DNA of 64,000 bases, from assembly GCF_017641085.1 (NCBI RefSeq), contig NZ_JAEPPI010000001.1, positions 1,364,001-1,428,000 of the forward strand, given 5' to 3'. Source of the DNA: Gracilimonas sp. GTDB taxonomy: Bacteria > Bacteroidota > Rhodothermia > Balneolales > Balneolaceae. Positions within the stretch are counted from its first letter, which is position 1; each line of letters opens with the position of its first letter. The notes beneath the pieces are model-generated. The model searched no databases, had not been told where the DNA came from, and worked only from the letters and a program-made list of their open reading frames with translations. Shown here in pieces: positions 53,350 through 62,824 of this stretch. Made by a program: the position numbers and the translations under genes.

Positions 53350-54882
53350 TTAGAATCGGAGCAGGAGTCCACTCCAAGCTACACCGGCAGATGAACCTGA
53401 GTTCTCAGAGTTTGCCACATTTGATACTCCTACAGTAAATTCAAGGAAGTTGAAATCAAGTCCAATTCCGGCTGAATACGCTGCTGATGAATATCCACCT
53501 ACACGAGAGCCAACCCGAATCGGAATAAAACCTAATAATCGGTATTGAGCACCCAGACTCAGTGCGCTTCGTTCAGAGTTAAGTCCATTACCGTTAAACC
53601 CAACGCCATAATCGAGAGCAAGCATCAGCTTACCCATCTCAAGCGAAGCTCCGAAGTTATACATCGAAGGCAGGTTATAAGTAATACCGGCCGTTTGTTC
53701 TGAATTAAACTGCCCGTAAACATCATTTTGCAGACTATCAGACAGGTTATCAAAGAAGTTGGAAAACTCATCGTCATCACCGGCTCCCTGGTAACTGAAG
53801 TTACCGTCTGCATATACGCTGGAAGGGTCCTGATCGTACGTTAGTTTTCCCATATCCGTGATGGACATAGATACACGAAGAGTTTTCTTCTTACGGACGA
53901 AAAGAGGAATCGGAACAGATGAAATATCCATTTCCACCGTAGCCCCAAGGTCAAGACCAAAGCCGGTTGCCTGGGGTGAGCTCAGGTCATCGGCAACATC
54001 TCCAAATTCTACATAGTCATCAAACTTGGCGTTGTTATCCTGGTTGTAAGCTGTTTCATAAGCCTGAAGCTGTCGGGAAAGCTCTCCAATAGTTTGCAAG
54101 CTGTAATTGAATTCGTGGTTAATGGTGAAGTTTGAACCATTGGAACCGTCATCAATCTGAAGACTTGAATTGAAATCAAGATCGGCTGTGTAAACACCAT
54201 ACAGGTATTTGGGAGCCGCTCCAACATATAATTTTATATCTTTGGCAAAAAACAGATCCGGGATATTAATGAAGTTCAGCTCCCGGGCATAGCCTACTGA
54301 AATCTCAGCGAAGGCTACCGTATTTGAACTAAAATTAACCGGAGTCGGACTAGAAAATTTATCCGAATCCAATCCATAGGTCATCAGCTCGGCCATCCCT
54401 TTGTTGATGGCAAAATCTTCCGTGATACGCACTCTAGAAGCCACACTGAATGCCTGATTGGCACCGCGGTAGGAAACCCCCAACGGAGCCATGCTGAAAG
54501 TAGCAGAAAGCTCGCGCTCATTGGATGAACTGGAACCAAACCACTCATTGAGCATGTTAGTGCGGGTTTCACCGGCAATTAGCCGTCCTGTAGTAAGGTA
54601 TTTGTTATAAACAGCCAGGTTGGCAAGGCTTCCACCTGCCTTTACACCGAAATTCATCAACCCAATTTGAGTTTTTGGGCGGTGAATATCCAGCATAAGG
54701 TTAGCCGGGTTTATGAAGTTGGCGTGAAAGCCATCCACATAGGCCGTACCTCCACTTCCCATTGCAAGTGACTGAGAGTTATAGTGCCTTGACTGTGCAA
54801 ACAACGAAGTAGATGCTACCCCGATAATTAGTGCTAAGAATAAACTTTTCTTCATGATGTTCTTATATAGCCTGTTATTCAT
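53350..54882 (-). CDS. DUF5723-family outer-membrane protein
   Basis: 510 residues, predicted beta-barrel with signal peptide ending VASTSLFAQ and the family opening LAMGSGGTAYVDGFHANFINPANLML. The start at 54882 is chosen because GGAGGT lies nine bases upstream inside the end of the preceding gene; an inner ATG at 54855 is possible. It is coupled to the large lipoprotein gene (stop and start one base apart) and probably works with it at the outer membrane. Confidence 0.82.
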   Translation of the reverse strand: MNNRLYKNIMKKSLFLALIIGVASTSLFAQSRHYNSQSLAMGSGGTAYVDGFHANFINPANLMLDIHRPKTQIGLMNFGVKAGGSLANLAVYNKYLTTGRLIAGETRTNMLNEWFGSSSSNERELSATFSMAPLGVSYRGANQAFSVASRVRITEDFAINKGMAELMTYGLDSDKFSSPTPVNFSSNTVAFAEISVGYARELNFINIPDLFFAKDIKLYVGAAPKYLYGVYTADLDFNSSLQIDDGSNGSNFTINHEFNYSLQTIGELSRQLQAYETAYNQDNNAKFDDYVEFGDVADDLSSPQATGFGLDLGATVEMDISSVPIPLFVRKKKTLRVSMSITDMGKLTYDQDPSSVYADGNFSYQGAGDDDEFSNFFDNLSDSLQNDVYGQFNSEQTAGITYNLPSMYNFGASLEMGKLMLALDYGVGFNGNGLNSERSALSLGAQYRLLGFIPIRVGSRVGGYSSAAYSAGIGLDFNFLEFTVGVSNVANSENSGSSAGVAWSGLLLRF

Positions 54883-54883
54883 C

Positions 54884-57199
54884 TTACTTCACCTCCGATT
54901 CGATGGTCAATTCTGCCCGAACCGATAAAGTGATATAGTCGGAAGTCCGTATTTTAACGTCTTGGTTATTTGTTGTTTGTAATGAAGCTGAAACCTCCAG
55001 GAACCGAGTTTGATAAAGTTGATCGAGCTGATCCTGCGATAGGGCAAGCTCAATGGTGCCGCTGGTTGGGTTCTCATGATCAGAGAATCGGTCAACACCA
55101 ATTTGTGCAGCTTGCAAAGTTATTTCATCCAGAACTACAGAAACCGGAGAAAGTTCATTCTGAAGGGAATCCAGGAAGGTCACCACAAGCTCAACACCCA
55201 TCGGGAACCCGTTCTCATAATCGATGGCGATAATCCCTTCCGTAATTGACTGATCGTCTCCATTTTCAGGAGAAGGCACACCACTCATATCTTGCTCTAC
55301 AGTATCTGTGTAAGTAATAGGCTGGGTAGTTGATAGCCTCAGAGGAATATCGACACTGATTTTAGGATCGAAGTTAAGCGGGTCGATTATAGTGGCCACA
55401 TCTTCATCTTCATTTACAACAGCTTTACCAATAAAGCGAATTTCAGAAGGCAGGTTATTCAGGAAATCGTCCACATTGGTGTTGGTACGATCGAACTGAA
55501 TAGAAGCATTGATGTTATCACCATTTAAATTCTCAGCCAGTGAAAACTTAATCATTTCATCGGCATCAAGGGGATCTCCTGCATCTTTAAGCAGACCGGA
55601 TATAGGGTCGGTTGGATCCACATCATATTCTGCTCCAGTTCCTCTCAGGTACACCTGCTCTCCATCTCCGTTAATTCCTACAAAAGCACCGTAAATCGTA
55701 GTCGGTACACTGATGTTGGTTTCGTAGTTGATGGATAGAATTGGGTTGGTGAAATTCAGGTTATTCAGCTGGGATGAAAGGTCATTCAAGCCGTCAATCT
55801 CTGTAATTTCAGCTTCGTTATCGTTGAATAAAGCTAAATCGTCATCCAGGTCAGCCGGATCGTCATCATTCAAAAGAACCGTTTGCTGCTTGATTACACC
55901 GGTAGCTCGTTCAATCTCCAGTCCTGAAATTGTAACCGAAGAAGCCACTGACTGATTTTCGTTAATCACTCGAATCTGATCACCCTGAGGAGCATTTTTG
56001 GTGTTCTCAGTAGCTGCACTGATCGTAAAAGTAATTTCGTTGTTGGTGGCATAAACTTCACACTCGGTCAACGGAATAGTAACCCGGTTAGAACTACCTG
56101 CTCTTGATATCTCCGTGCCATTGGCTTCGGTATATGCAATCTGCAGAGGGTTCACACTGGTAATCTCTGAAATATTGTTAGCTACAGAAGCCGGACAGTT
56201 TCTGATATCCGGGAAGTCGATGGTCACATCAATGGAAAACTCCAGATCATTTTGAATGGGATCAATGTCAATCTCACCGGCCTTCATTCGGATAAAGTGG
56301 TTAGACTGTGTGAACTCAAACTCATCGGCGCTAAAGGTAGCAGTGCTTGAGGTTGAAAAATCCTGTGCATCAAGAGCAGCTTGTACCTGTGATGCTACCA
56401 GGTTATTACCATTCACAGAATTAACCACCAACTCCTGTGGGTTATTCGGGAAATTGAAATTATCCCAGGATACCACAATCTCAACCCCGAGGTTGCGAAG
56501 CTGGTCACCATCAGAAAATGTAATGGAAGCCGTTTGCGTGCTACCGTCTGTTAACTGATTTCCGTTGGCTGCACTGAAAGTAGCAGCATTGCCAATAGGT
56601 GCATTATTTGTGGTGTCGATAACCTGAATATTGGCGGTCTGAAAATCAAATCCCAGGTTATTGGTCAGTTGTACATCTAAAGCCCCGCTTTTAATTGTAG
56701 CGCTGCTAAAGAAATCGGTGTTGGCACCAATACCGATACGCACCGGTGAAGCCGCATTACTGCCCGCGGGTATTGGCGTTCCAGCCGGTACAAAATTAGG
56801 GTTTTGCCCTGTCACTTCTTCTATATTAGCAGAACCCAGGTCGCCGGAACCGGAAGAGAAATCCGTAATCTCAATCTCCCCTACGGCCGCATCAAAAGAG
56901 GTGGGGTCCACATCAATTACCGGGATGGCATCATTCAACTCACCAAAATTGAAATCCTGCTCCTTGGAGATAGTGATGAAGTCGTCGCCGTCTACCGTAA
57001 ACAACGAATCGAAGTCTGAGCCTGTCGTGTCAATCATGACTGACATGGTAGAGTCTCCCATGAATTGAAACGTCTTGTTGTACATCACGGGGGCTTCTAC
57101 TTTGTGTGAAGTTCTGAAATCGGGTGATTTCGGAAGTTCACACCCTGTAAAAGCCACACCAAGTGCTATACACGCTATAAAGTGTTTTTTGATCTGCAT
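54884..57199 (-). CDS. Large beta-rich lipoprotein, unknown function
   Basis: 771-residue lipoprotein (lipobox Cys19, ALGVAFTGCELP). The sequence is rich in Thr/Asn/Asp beta-strand patterns with no recognised enzyme motif. It ends exactly before the DUF5723 barrel gene, and the pair recurs as a stop/start-coupled operon, suggesting an outer-membrane lipoprotein-barrel complex (inference). Confidence 0.75.
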   Translation of the reverse strand: MQIKKHFIACIALGVAFTGCELPKSPDFRTSHKVEAPVMYNKTFQFMGDSTMSVMIDTTGSDFDSLFTVDGDDFITISKEQDFNFGELNDAIPVIDVDPTSFDAAVGEIEITDFSSGSGDLGSANIEEVTGQNPNFVPAGTPIPAGSNAASPVRIGIGANTDFFSSATIKSGALDVQLTNNLGFDFQTANIQVIDTTNNAPIGNAATFSAANGNQLTDGSTQTASITFSDGDQLRNLGVEIVVSWDNFNFPNNPQELVVNSVNGNNLVASQVQAALDAQDFSTSSTATFSADEFEFTQSNHFIRMKAGEIDIDPIQNDLEFSIDVTIDFPDIRNCPASVANNISEITSVNPLQIAYTEANGTEISRAGSSNRVTIPLTECEVYATNNEITFTISAATENTKNAPQGDQIRVINENQSVASSVTISGLEIERATGVIKQQTVLLNDDDPADLDDDLALFNDNEAEITEIDGLNDLSSQLNNLNFTNPILSINYETNISVPTTIYGAFVGINGDGEQVYLRGTGAEYDVDPTDPISGLLKDAGDPLDADEMIKFSLAENLNGDNINASIQFDRTNTNVDDFLNNLPSEIRFIGKAVVNEDEDVATIIDPLNFDPKISVDIPLRLSTTQPITYTDTVEQDMSGVPSPENGDDQSITEGIIAIDYENGFPMGVELVVTFLDSLQNELSPVSVVLDEITLQAAQIGVDRFSDHENPTSGTIELALSQDQLDQLYQTRFLEVSASLQTTNNQDVKIRTSDYITLSVRAELTIESEVK

Positions 57200-57540
57200 T
57201 ACCGAGTAATTTGATTTTGAATATTATATTGGACCCGAAGAAAATACCTGAAGGTAGGTTCAACAGTATTTTAGTATTCTATTTACCTAAAGCTATCAAA
57301 GCCTTGTAAGTATAGAAAGTTAAAATTGATTTAGCTAAAAAAAACGCCTGAATATGTAGTGTACAGTTGCCTCTACAGAACGCTTATCCAAGTTTCGGTG
57401 GTATTATCGGTACTATTTAATTTTTATTAACCGGATTAATTTCCCGTTAAACTAATTTCTGATGATCCTCACAATTCTCACTACAATTCGGTATTTTTGA
57501 TGCTTCGTTTGAACGCAATTAATTAATCCAATTTTTATAG
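57200..57540. other. Divergent intergenic region (341 bp)
   Basis: AT-rich gap between the divergent lipoprotein operon and lysS. No ORF or tRNA seen. TATTTTTG at 57492-57499 matches a Bacteroidota -7 element (TAnnTTTG), but no -33 TTTG is found at the normal spacing. Confidence 0.5.
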
Positions 57541-59088
57541 ATGTCTGACCAGGAATTATCCCTCTCCGAACAAGAAGAAATTCGCAGGGAAAAACTTCAG
57601 CAACTCCAGGATTTAGGAGTTAACCCCTACCCTCACTCTTTTGACGTTACCCACAATTCAAAACAGATTTTAGATGATGAAGAGCATTATCTCCGGGATG
57701 AGGAAACCAATCCTGATTCTGAAATCGTGACCGTTGCCGGACGTGTAATGACGCGCCGCATTATGGGGAAAGCTTCTTTCTTTAACCTGCAGGATTCCGA
57801 AGGCACTATTCAGGTATATATCCGCCGGGATGACGTAGCCACCGAAGAGCTGGGCAACGACAACTACAATAAGGTGTTCAAGAAGCTTGTGGACATCGGC
57901 GACATTGTCGGCATCAAAGGCTTTGTGTTTAAGACCGGAACCGGCGAGACTACCATTCATGCCGAAGAATTCCACTTTTTGACTAAAACCATCCGCCCTA
58001 TCCCTACTCCCAAAGAGGAGGAAACAGAAGATGGGGAGACGATTGTCCACGATGCTTTTACTGATAAAGAGCAGCGCTACCGCATGCGCTATGTGGATTT
58101 GATTGTGAATCCTGAAGTGCGTGAAACCTTCAAGCAACGTACCCAAATGGTTCAGATCATGCGTAATGTGATGAACGAGAAAGGATACCTGGAAGTGGAA
58201 ACACCCATCCTTCAGCCTGTTTACGGTGGCGCAGCGGCCAAGCCTTTTGTGACGCATCACAATGCACTGGATATGGATTTATATCTTCGTATCGCTAATG
58301 AACTCTATCTGAAGCGACTTATCGTTGGCGGTTATGATGGCGTTTATGAATTTTCGAAGGATTTCAGGAATGAAGGTCTTTCCCGCTTCCACAATCCGGA
58401 GTTTACCCAGGTTGAGCTGTACGTTGCCTATAAAGACTACAACTGGATGATGGAGTTCACCGAGAAGATGCTGGAGAAGGTAGCTATCGAACTCCACGGT
58501 TCTACCAAAGTACAGGTTGGCGAACATGAAATTGATTTCAAAGCCCCATGGCCCCGTGTTCCTCTTTTTGAAGCTATTGAAAAAGAAACCGGGCATGACC
58601 TTTATGGCAAAGACCTGGATGAACTGAAGGCGGTTGCCAAAGAACTGCACATTGAAATGGACGAGTCTTTCGGTGCCGGTAAAATCATCGATGAGATTTT
58701 CGGGGAATACGTGGAAGGCAAACTCATTCAGCCAACATTTATCACCGACTACCCGTTGGAGATGAGTCCGCTTACCAAAAAGCACCGATCCAAGGAAGGA
58801 TTGGTCGAGCGGTTTGAAGCCATCTGTAACGGAAAAGAAATTGCCAATGCTTACACCGAGCTTAATGATCCGATTGACCAGCGGGAACGACTGGAAGAGC
58901 AGGCCAAGCTAAGAGCCGGCGGAGATGATGAAGCCATGACCATCGACGACGACTTTATCCGAGCCCTCGAATATGGCATGCCTCCTACTGCAGGAATAGG
59001 AATTGGAATCGACCGTCTGGCGATGATAATGACTAACTCAGAATCCATCCGCGACGTCCTTTTCTTCCCTCAGATGAAACCGGAATAG
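57541..59088 (+). CDS. lysS: Lysyl-tRNA synthetase, class II
   Basis: 515 residues with an N-terminal OB-fold anticodon-binding domain ([23 protein letters not shown]) and a class II core: motif 2 [22 protein letters not shown] and motif 3 [13 protein letters not shown]. Standard length, nothing missing. Confidence 0.98.
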   Translation: MSDQELSLSEQEEIRREKLQQLQDLGVNPYPHSFDVTHNSKQILDDEEHYLRDEETNPDSEIVTVAGRVMTRRIMGKASFFNLQDSEGTIQVYIRRDDVATEELGNDNYNKVFKKLVDIGDIVGIKGFVFKTGTGETTIHAEEFHFLTKTIRPIPTPKEEETEDGETIVHDAFTDKEQRYRMRYVDLIVNPEVRETFKQRTQMVQIMRNVMNEKGYLEVETPILQPVYGGAAAKPFVTHHNALDMDLYLRIANELYLKRLIVGGYDGVYEFSKDFRNEGLSRFHNPEFTQVELYVAYKDYNWMMEFTEKMLEKVAIELHGSTKVQVGEHEIDFKAPWPRVPLFEAIEKETGHDLYGKDLDELKAVAKELHIEMDESFGAGKIIDEIFGEYVEGKLIQPTFITDYPLEMSPLTKKHRSKEGLVERFEAICNGKEIANAYTELNDPIDQRERLEEQAKLRAGGDDEAMTIDDDFIRALEYGMPPTAGIGIGIDRLAMIMTNSESIRDVLFFPQMKPE

Positions 59089-59092
59089 TTGT

Positions 59093-59340
59093 TTAAGCAC
59101 CAAATACCAAGTCACAAGCTCCAAATTCCAATGACCAGAATAAAAACTTATAGATCATTATTTACCGTCATTGCGAGGAGACGAACAGGTAAAACTGTGA
59201 TTGGGATTTATAACGACGAAGCAATCTTCATGAACCACACAACAAGTCCTGAAAAGGAGATTGCCACGTCGCATTCGCTCCTCGCAATGACGGTATTTTC
59301 TGGTTTTTGGAATTTGATACTTGAAACTTGGAGTTTAAAC
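59093..59340. repeat. Long imperfect inverted repeat around a CATTGCGAGGAG palindrome
   Basis: Core arms ACCGTCATTGCGAGGAG (59164-59180) and CTCCTCGCAATGACGGT (59278-59294) are a perfect 17-bp inverted repeat. Pairing continues outward: CCAAATTCCAATGACCAGAA on the left corresponds to the reverse complement of TTTTCTGGTTTTTGGAATTTG on the right. The whole lysS-permease gap can therefore fold into one long hairpin ending just before the permease ATG. A partial copy lies at 60629-60760. Confidence 0.8.
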
Positions 59341-59342
59341 AA

Positions 59343-60569
59343 ATGAAATTTGAGTGGTACCTGGCACTTCGGTATTTCAAAGGCTCGCGCAAAAGCTCGG
59401 GCTTTTTGTCGTTCATCAAGTACATGTCGATTACCGGCATTGCGGTGGGCTCGGCCGGGCTCCTCATCGCCCTTTCCATTGTCCACGGATTTAAATCCAC
59501 GATTAACGGGAAGATTATGGATTTTGCCCCGCATATCACCGTCACCACTTTTACGGACCGACCCATCGAACGGGTAGACACCGTTTTTGCCCATCTCGAC
59601 CGATATCCCGAAATCAAGAGTAAGCAGATTGTGATTCAGGGTCAGGTTATGATTCAAACCCGGGATGCCGTAACCGGAACAACGCTCAAAGGTGTTGATT
59701 TAGACAGACCCTCGTTCGGAGTTGGAAAGTATATTTCTGAAGGAACATATAGCCTGGGGCGGGATTCCACCGGTATGCCCGGCGTTGTGATGGGCGCCCA
59801 GCTGGCCCAGGAACTTCAGGCCGAAATTGGATCTGTGATTACTGTTTATACTATTGAAGGCATTCCCTCCTTAATCAACTCCCCCGAAATCAAGCAATTC
59901 AGGCTGACCGGTATTTACGAAACGGGAATCGACCGGTTTGATGACGTGTTTGCCATGGTGAGCCGACCCCACGCCCAACAGCTGTTCAAGTATCCACCCA
60001 ATGTAGCCGATGGTATTGAATTAAGGTTGCAGGATGATGTGGACATTTTCCCCTTCAAAGAAAAGCTGAGTGAAAGCCTCACCTTCCCCTACTACAATGA
60101 AACCATTTACACCGTTTTCGGGAATATTTTTGCCTGGGTGGAACTGCAGGAAAATATGATTCCCCTGGTAATCAGCGGAATGATTATTGTAGCTGCGTTT
60201 AACCTGATTGGAGCTATCCTGATGATGGTGCTGGAGCGTACCCGAGATATTGGCGTACTGAAAACCATTGGCAGTAAGTCGAAGATCATACGCCGGATTT
60301 TTCTGATGGAGGGACTGATGGTCGCCGGGGTCGGGCTTATTATCGGAATTGGTATATCTTTACTTTTTTGGTTCCTGCAGGCTAACTACCAGATTATCCC
60401 TCTTTCACAGGAAAACTACTACATGAGTTATGCCCCGGTGGAACCGCACCTGATGGATTTCCTGATTACAGCCGTAGTCACCCTTCTCCTCTCCGCCATC
60501 GCCTCCTGGTTCCCCGCCCGTGTAGCTGCCAATACCGATCCGGTTAAGGTTATTTCGTTCGGTCGATAA
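59343..60569 (+). CDS. FtsX-type ABC transporter permease (LolC/E-like)
   Basis: 408 residues from the ATG at 59343. The family start FEWYLALRYFKGSRKSSGFLSFIKYMSITGIAVGSAGL, a large periplasmic domain and three C-terminal helices including ILMMVLERTRDIGVLKTIGS mark a LolC/LolE/MacB-type permease for lipoprotein release. No ATPase gene is adjacent; the LolD-type ATPase at 36394-37086 is a candidate partner. Confidence 0.92.
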   Translation: MKFEWYLALRYFKGSRKSSGFLSFIKYMSITGIAVGSAGLLIALSIVHGFKSTINGKIMDFAPHITVTTFTDRPIERVDTVFAHLDRYPEIKSKQIVIQGQVMIQTRDAVTGTTLKGVDLDRPSFGVGKYISEGTYSLGRDSTGMPGVVMGAQLAQELQAEIGSVITVYTIEGIPSLINSPEIKQFRLTGIYETGIDRFDDVFAMVSRPHAQQLFKYPPNVADGIELRLQDDVDIFPFKEKLSESLTFPYYNETIYTVFGNIFAWVELQENMIPLVISGMIIVAAFNLIGAILMMVLERTRDIGVLKTIGSKSKIIRRIFLMEGLMVAGVGLIIGIGISLLFWFLQANYQIIPLSQENYYMSYAPVEPHLMDFLITAVVTLLLSAIASWFPARVAANTDPVKVISFGR

Positions 60570-60628
60570 GGACTGGCGGTAACGTTCATTCTGATACAGA
60601 TTGTCGGTATGAGGTTAAATTCCAAGCT

Positions 60629-60760
60629 TCAAGCTCCAAATTCCAATGACCAATTCTATGAAAACGAAACACCACCAAAGACCAGTCATTGCGAGGAGCC
60701 TCCGAATCCAAATGCCGGGCTAGGTGCATAACGACGCGGCAATCTCTCTGAATCTGGCAA
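60629..60760. repeat. Partial copy of the CATTGCGAGGAG element
   Basis: TTCAAGCTCCAAATTCCAAT and TGACCA are followed by GTCATTGCGAGGAG (60685-60698) and ACGACGCGGCAATCTCTCTG, repeating the left half of the element at 59093-59340. Confidence 0.7.
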
Positions 60761-60845
60761 CCAAACCATTTAACAATTTCATCCCTGCTAAGCAGGGAGC
60801 TGATTGGCTCGGTAAGCTCTACAACTGGTGCCTTTATACTAACTG

Positions 60846-60985
60846 TTCCGACCTCTTTTGTTTTCTCCTTGTCAAGGAGAAAGACGCGTTGAAATGTTTG
60901 GTAGTTTGATTCATTCTCTTCCCTTTTTTAAGCTCCGAAAAAGCCTCCTCCTTACGAAGGAGAAGATTTAGAGGAGGTCGAGGGT
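60846..60985 (+). repeat. Dispersed direct repeat, copy A
   Basis: A 51-bp block (60846-60896, TTCCGACCTCTTTTGTTTTC...) is followed by a block with CTCCTTACGAAGGAG. The first block matches 63843-63893 at all but two positions, and the second is a diverged match. Both parts fold as short hairpins (TCTCCTT-GTC-AAGGAGA and TCCTT-ACG-AAGGA). Confidence 0.8.
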
Positions 60986-61070
60986 TTAGGGCAGTGAGTT
61001 ATAATGTTTGGGTGAAATCTATACCTGAGGAGCAATCTTCGTGAATTAGACTTAAAGATTTTTTGGAGTT

Positions 61071-61634
61071 TCATCCACAAGCATCACTACCATAAACCTC
61101 AGCTTGTTTCATGAAAATCCAACCCTCTCTATTCTTTGAATCAATAACTCTAACCCACCATTCTGTTTTTGATTTCTTGACTTGTTTAGCAAATTCTGTT
61201 TCCTCTGGTTCATCAGCCCGTCGATTAAACCAGTAATGGTCCGAAACACTAGAATATTTACCTTGGTAAAAAACTTTATAATATCCTTCTCCTTCATAAT
61301 TCAAAACATATAAAGTGTCATTTGCTTCTATTCTCCACCAAGCCATAGCAAATGATTTTTTCGCAATGATCTCACCGGGCTCAATGATGTAAACATTTCC
61401 TGTTTCTGCTTTAAATTCTTCACCTTCTGGAATCATGAAAAGTAAAGTAGTATCTCGTGGATTCTCATACACCTTGATGTCGTTTTCGGCAGACCATTCT
61501 GTATAAACACAACATTCGAACGGACAAACTCCTTCCATGACCACCGGAACAACCATTTTATCCTGAGCTGTAGTTGCAGCTGAAAAGACAAAATGAAGAA
61601 GAAGACTTAGAATAAGGTTACGGAAAGTATTCAT
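61071..61634 (-). CDS. Secreted SH3-like-domain protein, unknown
   Basis: 187 residues with a signal peptide (MNTFRNLILSLLLHFVFSAATTAQ). A Cys-rich entry (CPFECCVYTEWSA) precedes beta-strand patterns of a bacterial SH3-type fold (IKVYENPRDTTLLFMIPEGEEF, WWVRVIDSKNREGWI). Unknown role. Noticeably AT-rich compared with its neighbours, and adjacent to the AT-rich HNH gene. Confidence 0.7.
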   Translation of the reverse strand: MNTFRNLILSLLLHFVFSAATTAQDKMVVPVVMEGVCPFECCVYTEWSAENDIKVYENPRDTTLLFMIPEGEEFKAETGNVYIIEPGEIIAKKSFAMAWWRIEANDTLYVLNYEGEGYYKVFYQGKYSSVSDHYWFNRRADEPEETEFAKQVKKSKTEWWVRVIDSKNREGWIFMKQAEVYGSDACG

Positions 61635-61798
61635 ATGAAAGAGTATTTAGTGAGCTCTTGAAACTAATATCATTCAGGTTAATAAGGCTAAGCCTCTATT
61701 AGGCATTCAACAGCAGAGCAGCGGAACAAGAATAAGCAATTTCCATGACTACGGAATTAAGTCTTACAGGGAGCTTAAATTTATTATCTGTCCACTCA

Positions 61799-62596
61799 TT
61801 ATTTGAGTTCTAAGCTAATTTCATATTCCTTCCCGTTCATTGAGAATACAATTCTTTTGGATGTATGTTTTAAAATTTTTCGATCGCTTACATCGAATTC
61901 TTTGTGATGGTTAGGACAAAGAATTAAAATATTGCGAGGAGATTCAGGCCCTTTCTGGTTTTTGGGTATAATATGAGCCGCTTCAATGTAAAAGGTATTG
62001 TCTCTTTTTTGAATAGAATGACCACAAATCTGACACTTGTAATCTCTTAGGTATTTTAGCTGAGCAATAGTTTTGTTATCTCTCTTATAACTTGTGCTTT
62101 TAATAGTTATGGTTTGTGGATCTGAAGATGAGATTGAGTTTAATTCTTCGATTATTAAATCTCTATCTACATTGTTTGAAGTTAAGTAGTCATGAATTTC
62201 ATCTTGTTCAGCATTGTCAATTGATAGAAGACTATATCCTGAAAATTGATCATATATTTTTCTAACTGTTCTTAAAGTTGTATTCCGGAGTGACTCGTAA
62301 TATTCAATATGGAGCTTTAATGAAGTAAGGGCATCAATCAGTGATTCAATACCGAAATCTTGCTTAATATTCTCTAAAAAATAGTTTGTTGAATAGGCAT
62401 TGAGAGTCCTCGTGAACCTTTTACCTTCCATCATGCATTTGAAAATATTAATGAAGTCTGAGGCTGTATTAGGATTCATTTCATGCTTTTCTTTAAGAAG
62501 AGAGCGGCCGTCTTGAAATGATATTTCTTCTAAGTACACAGCTTTAGAAACTTCATATGCTTTCTGAGAATGTTGTTCAGTAACTTTCATTATCAA
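61799..62596 (-). CDS. HNH endonuclease
   Basis: 265 residues. The C-terminal HNH domain has paired zinc-type Cys C188/C191 (CQICGH), the active-site H208 in IEAAHIIP, and CPNHHKEFD (227-234). The N-terminal 180 residues are helical and unassigned. HNH proteins of this kind act in restriction or other DNA cleavage; the target is unknown. Strongly AT-rich relative to the window, with AT-rich flanks and repeats on either side, consistent with acquired DNA. Confidence 0.82.
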   Translation of the reverse strand: MIMKVTEQHSQKAYEVSKAVYLEEISFQDGRSLLKEKHEMNPNTASDFINIFKCMMEGKRFTRTLNAYSTNYFLENIKQDFGIESLIDALTSLKLHIEYYESLRNTTLRTVRKIYDQFSGYSLLSIDNAEQDEIHDYLTSNNVDRDLIIEELNSISSSDPQTITIKSTSYKRDNKTIAQLKYLRDYKCQICGHSIQKRDNTFYIEAAHIIPKNQKGPESPRNILILCPNHHKEFDVSDRKILKHTSKRIVFSMNGKEYEISLELK

Positions 62597-62824
62597 ATAT
62601 CATCTAATTTTTATAATCATTGAATGCCCATAATTAATAATATTACAGATATGCTTATCCGTACTATTACAGTGTATAATATTCCAAATCCACCTTAAGT
62701 CCAAGTAAACCCCTGTATTTCAACATTATGCAGATTTATTAATATTCAAAATTTTGCTACCATTTCTTTACTCTCAAACTCCTACTTTTAGCCACTCAGT
62801 AGTAAAACATTCAATACGAATTTC

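Larger units (their letters stand above)
60570..61070. other. Repeat-filled intergenic region (501 bp)
   Basis: No real gene; a 61-codon frame at 60724-60909 is made of repeat sequence. It holds a partial copy of the CATTGCGAGGAG element (60629-60760), one copy of the 140-bp direct repeat (60846-60985) and a remnant GAGGAGCAATCTTCGTGAAT at 61026. Confidence 0.75.

Noticed and set aside
57492-57499. TATTTTTG as a Bacteroidota -7 promoter element for lysS
   Set aside because: No TTTG -33 element at the expected spacing; a single AT-rich octamer is weak evidence.
60724-60909. 61-codon ORF in the repeat region
   Set aside because: It lies within two dispersed repeat elements, and the repeat at 63843 lacks an equivalent frame.
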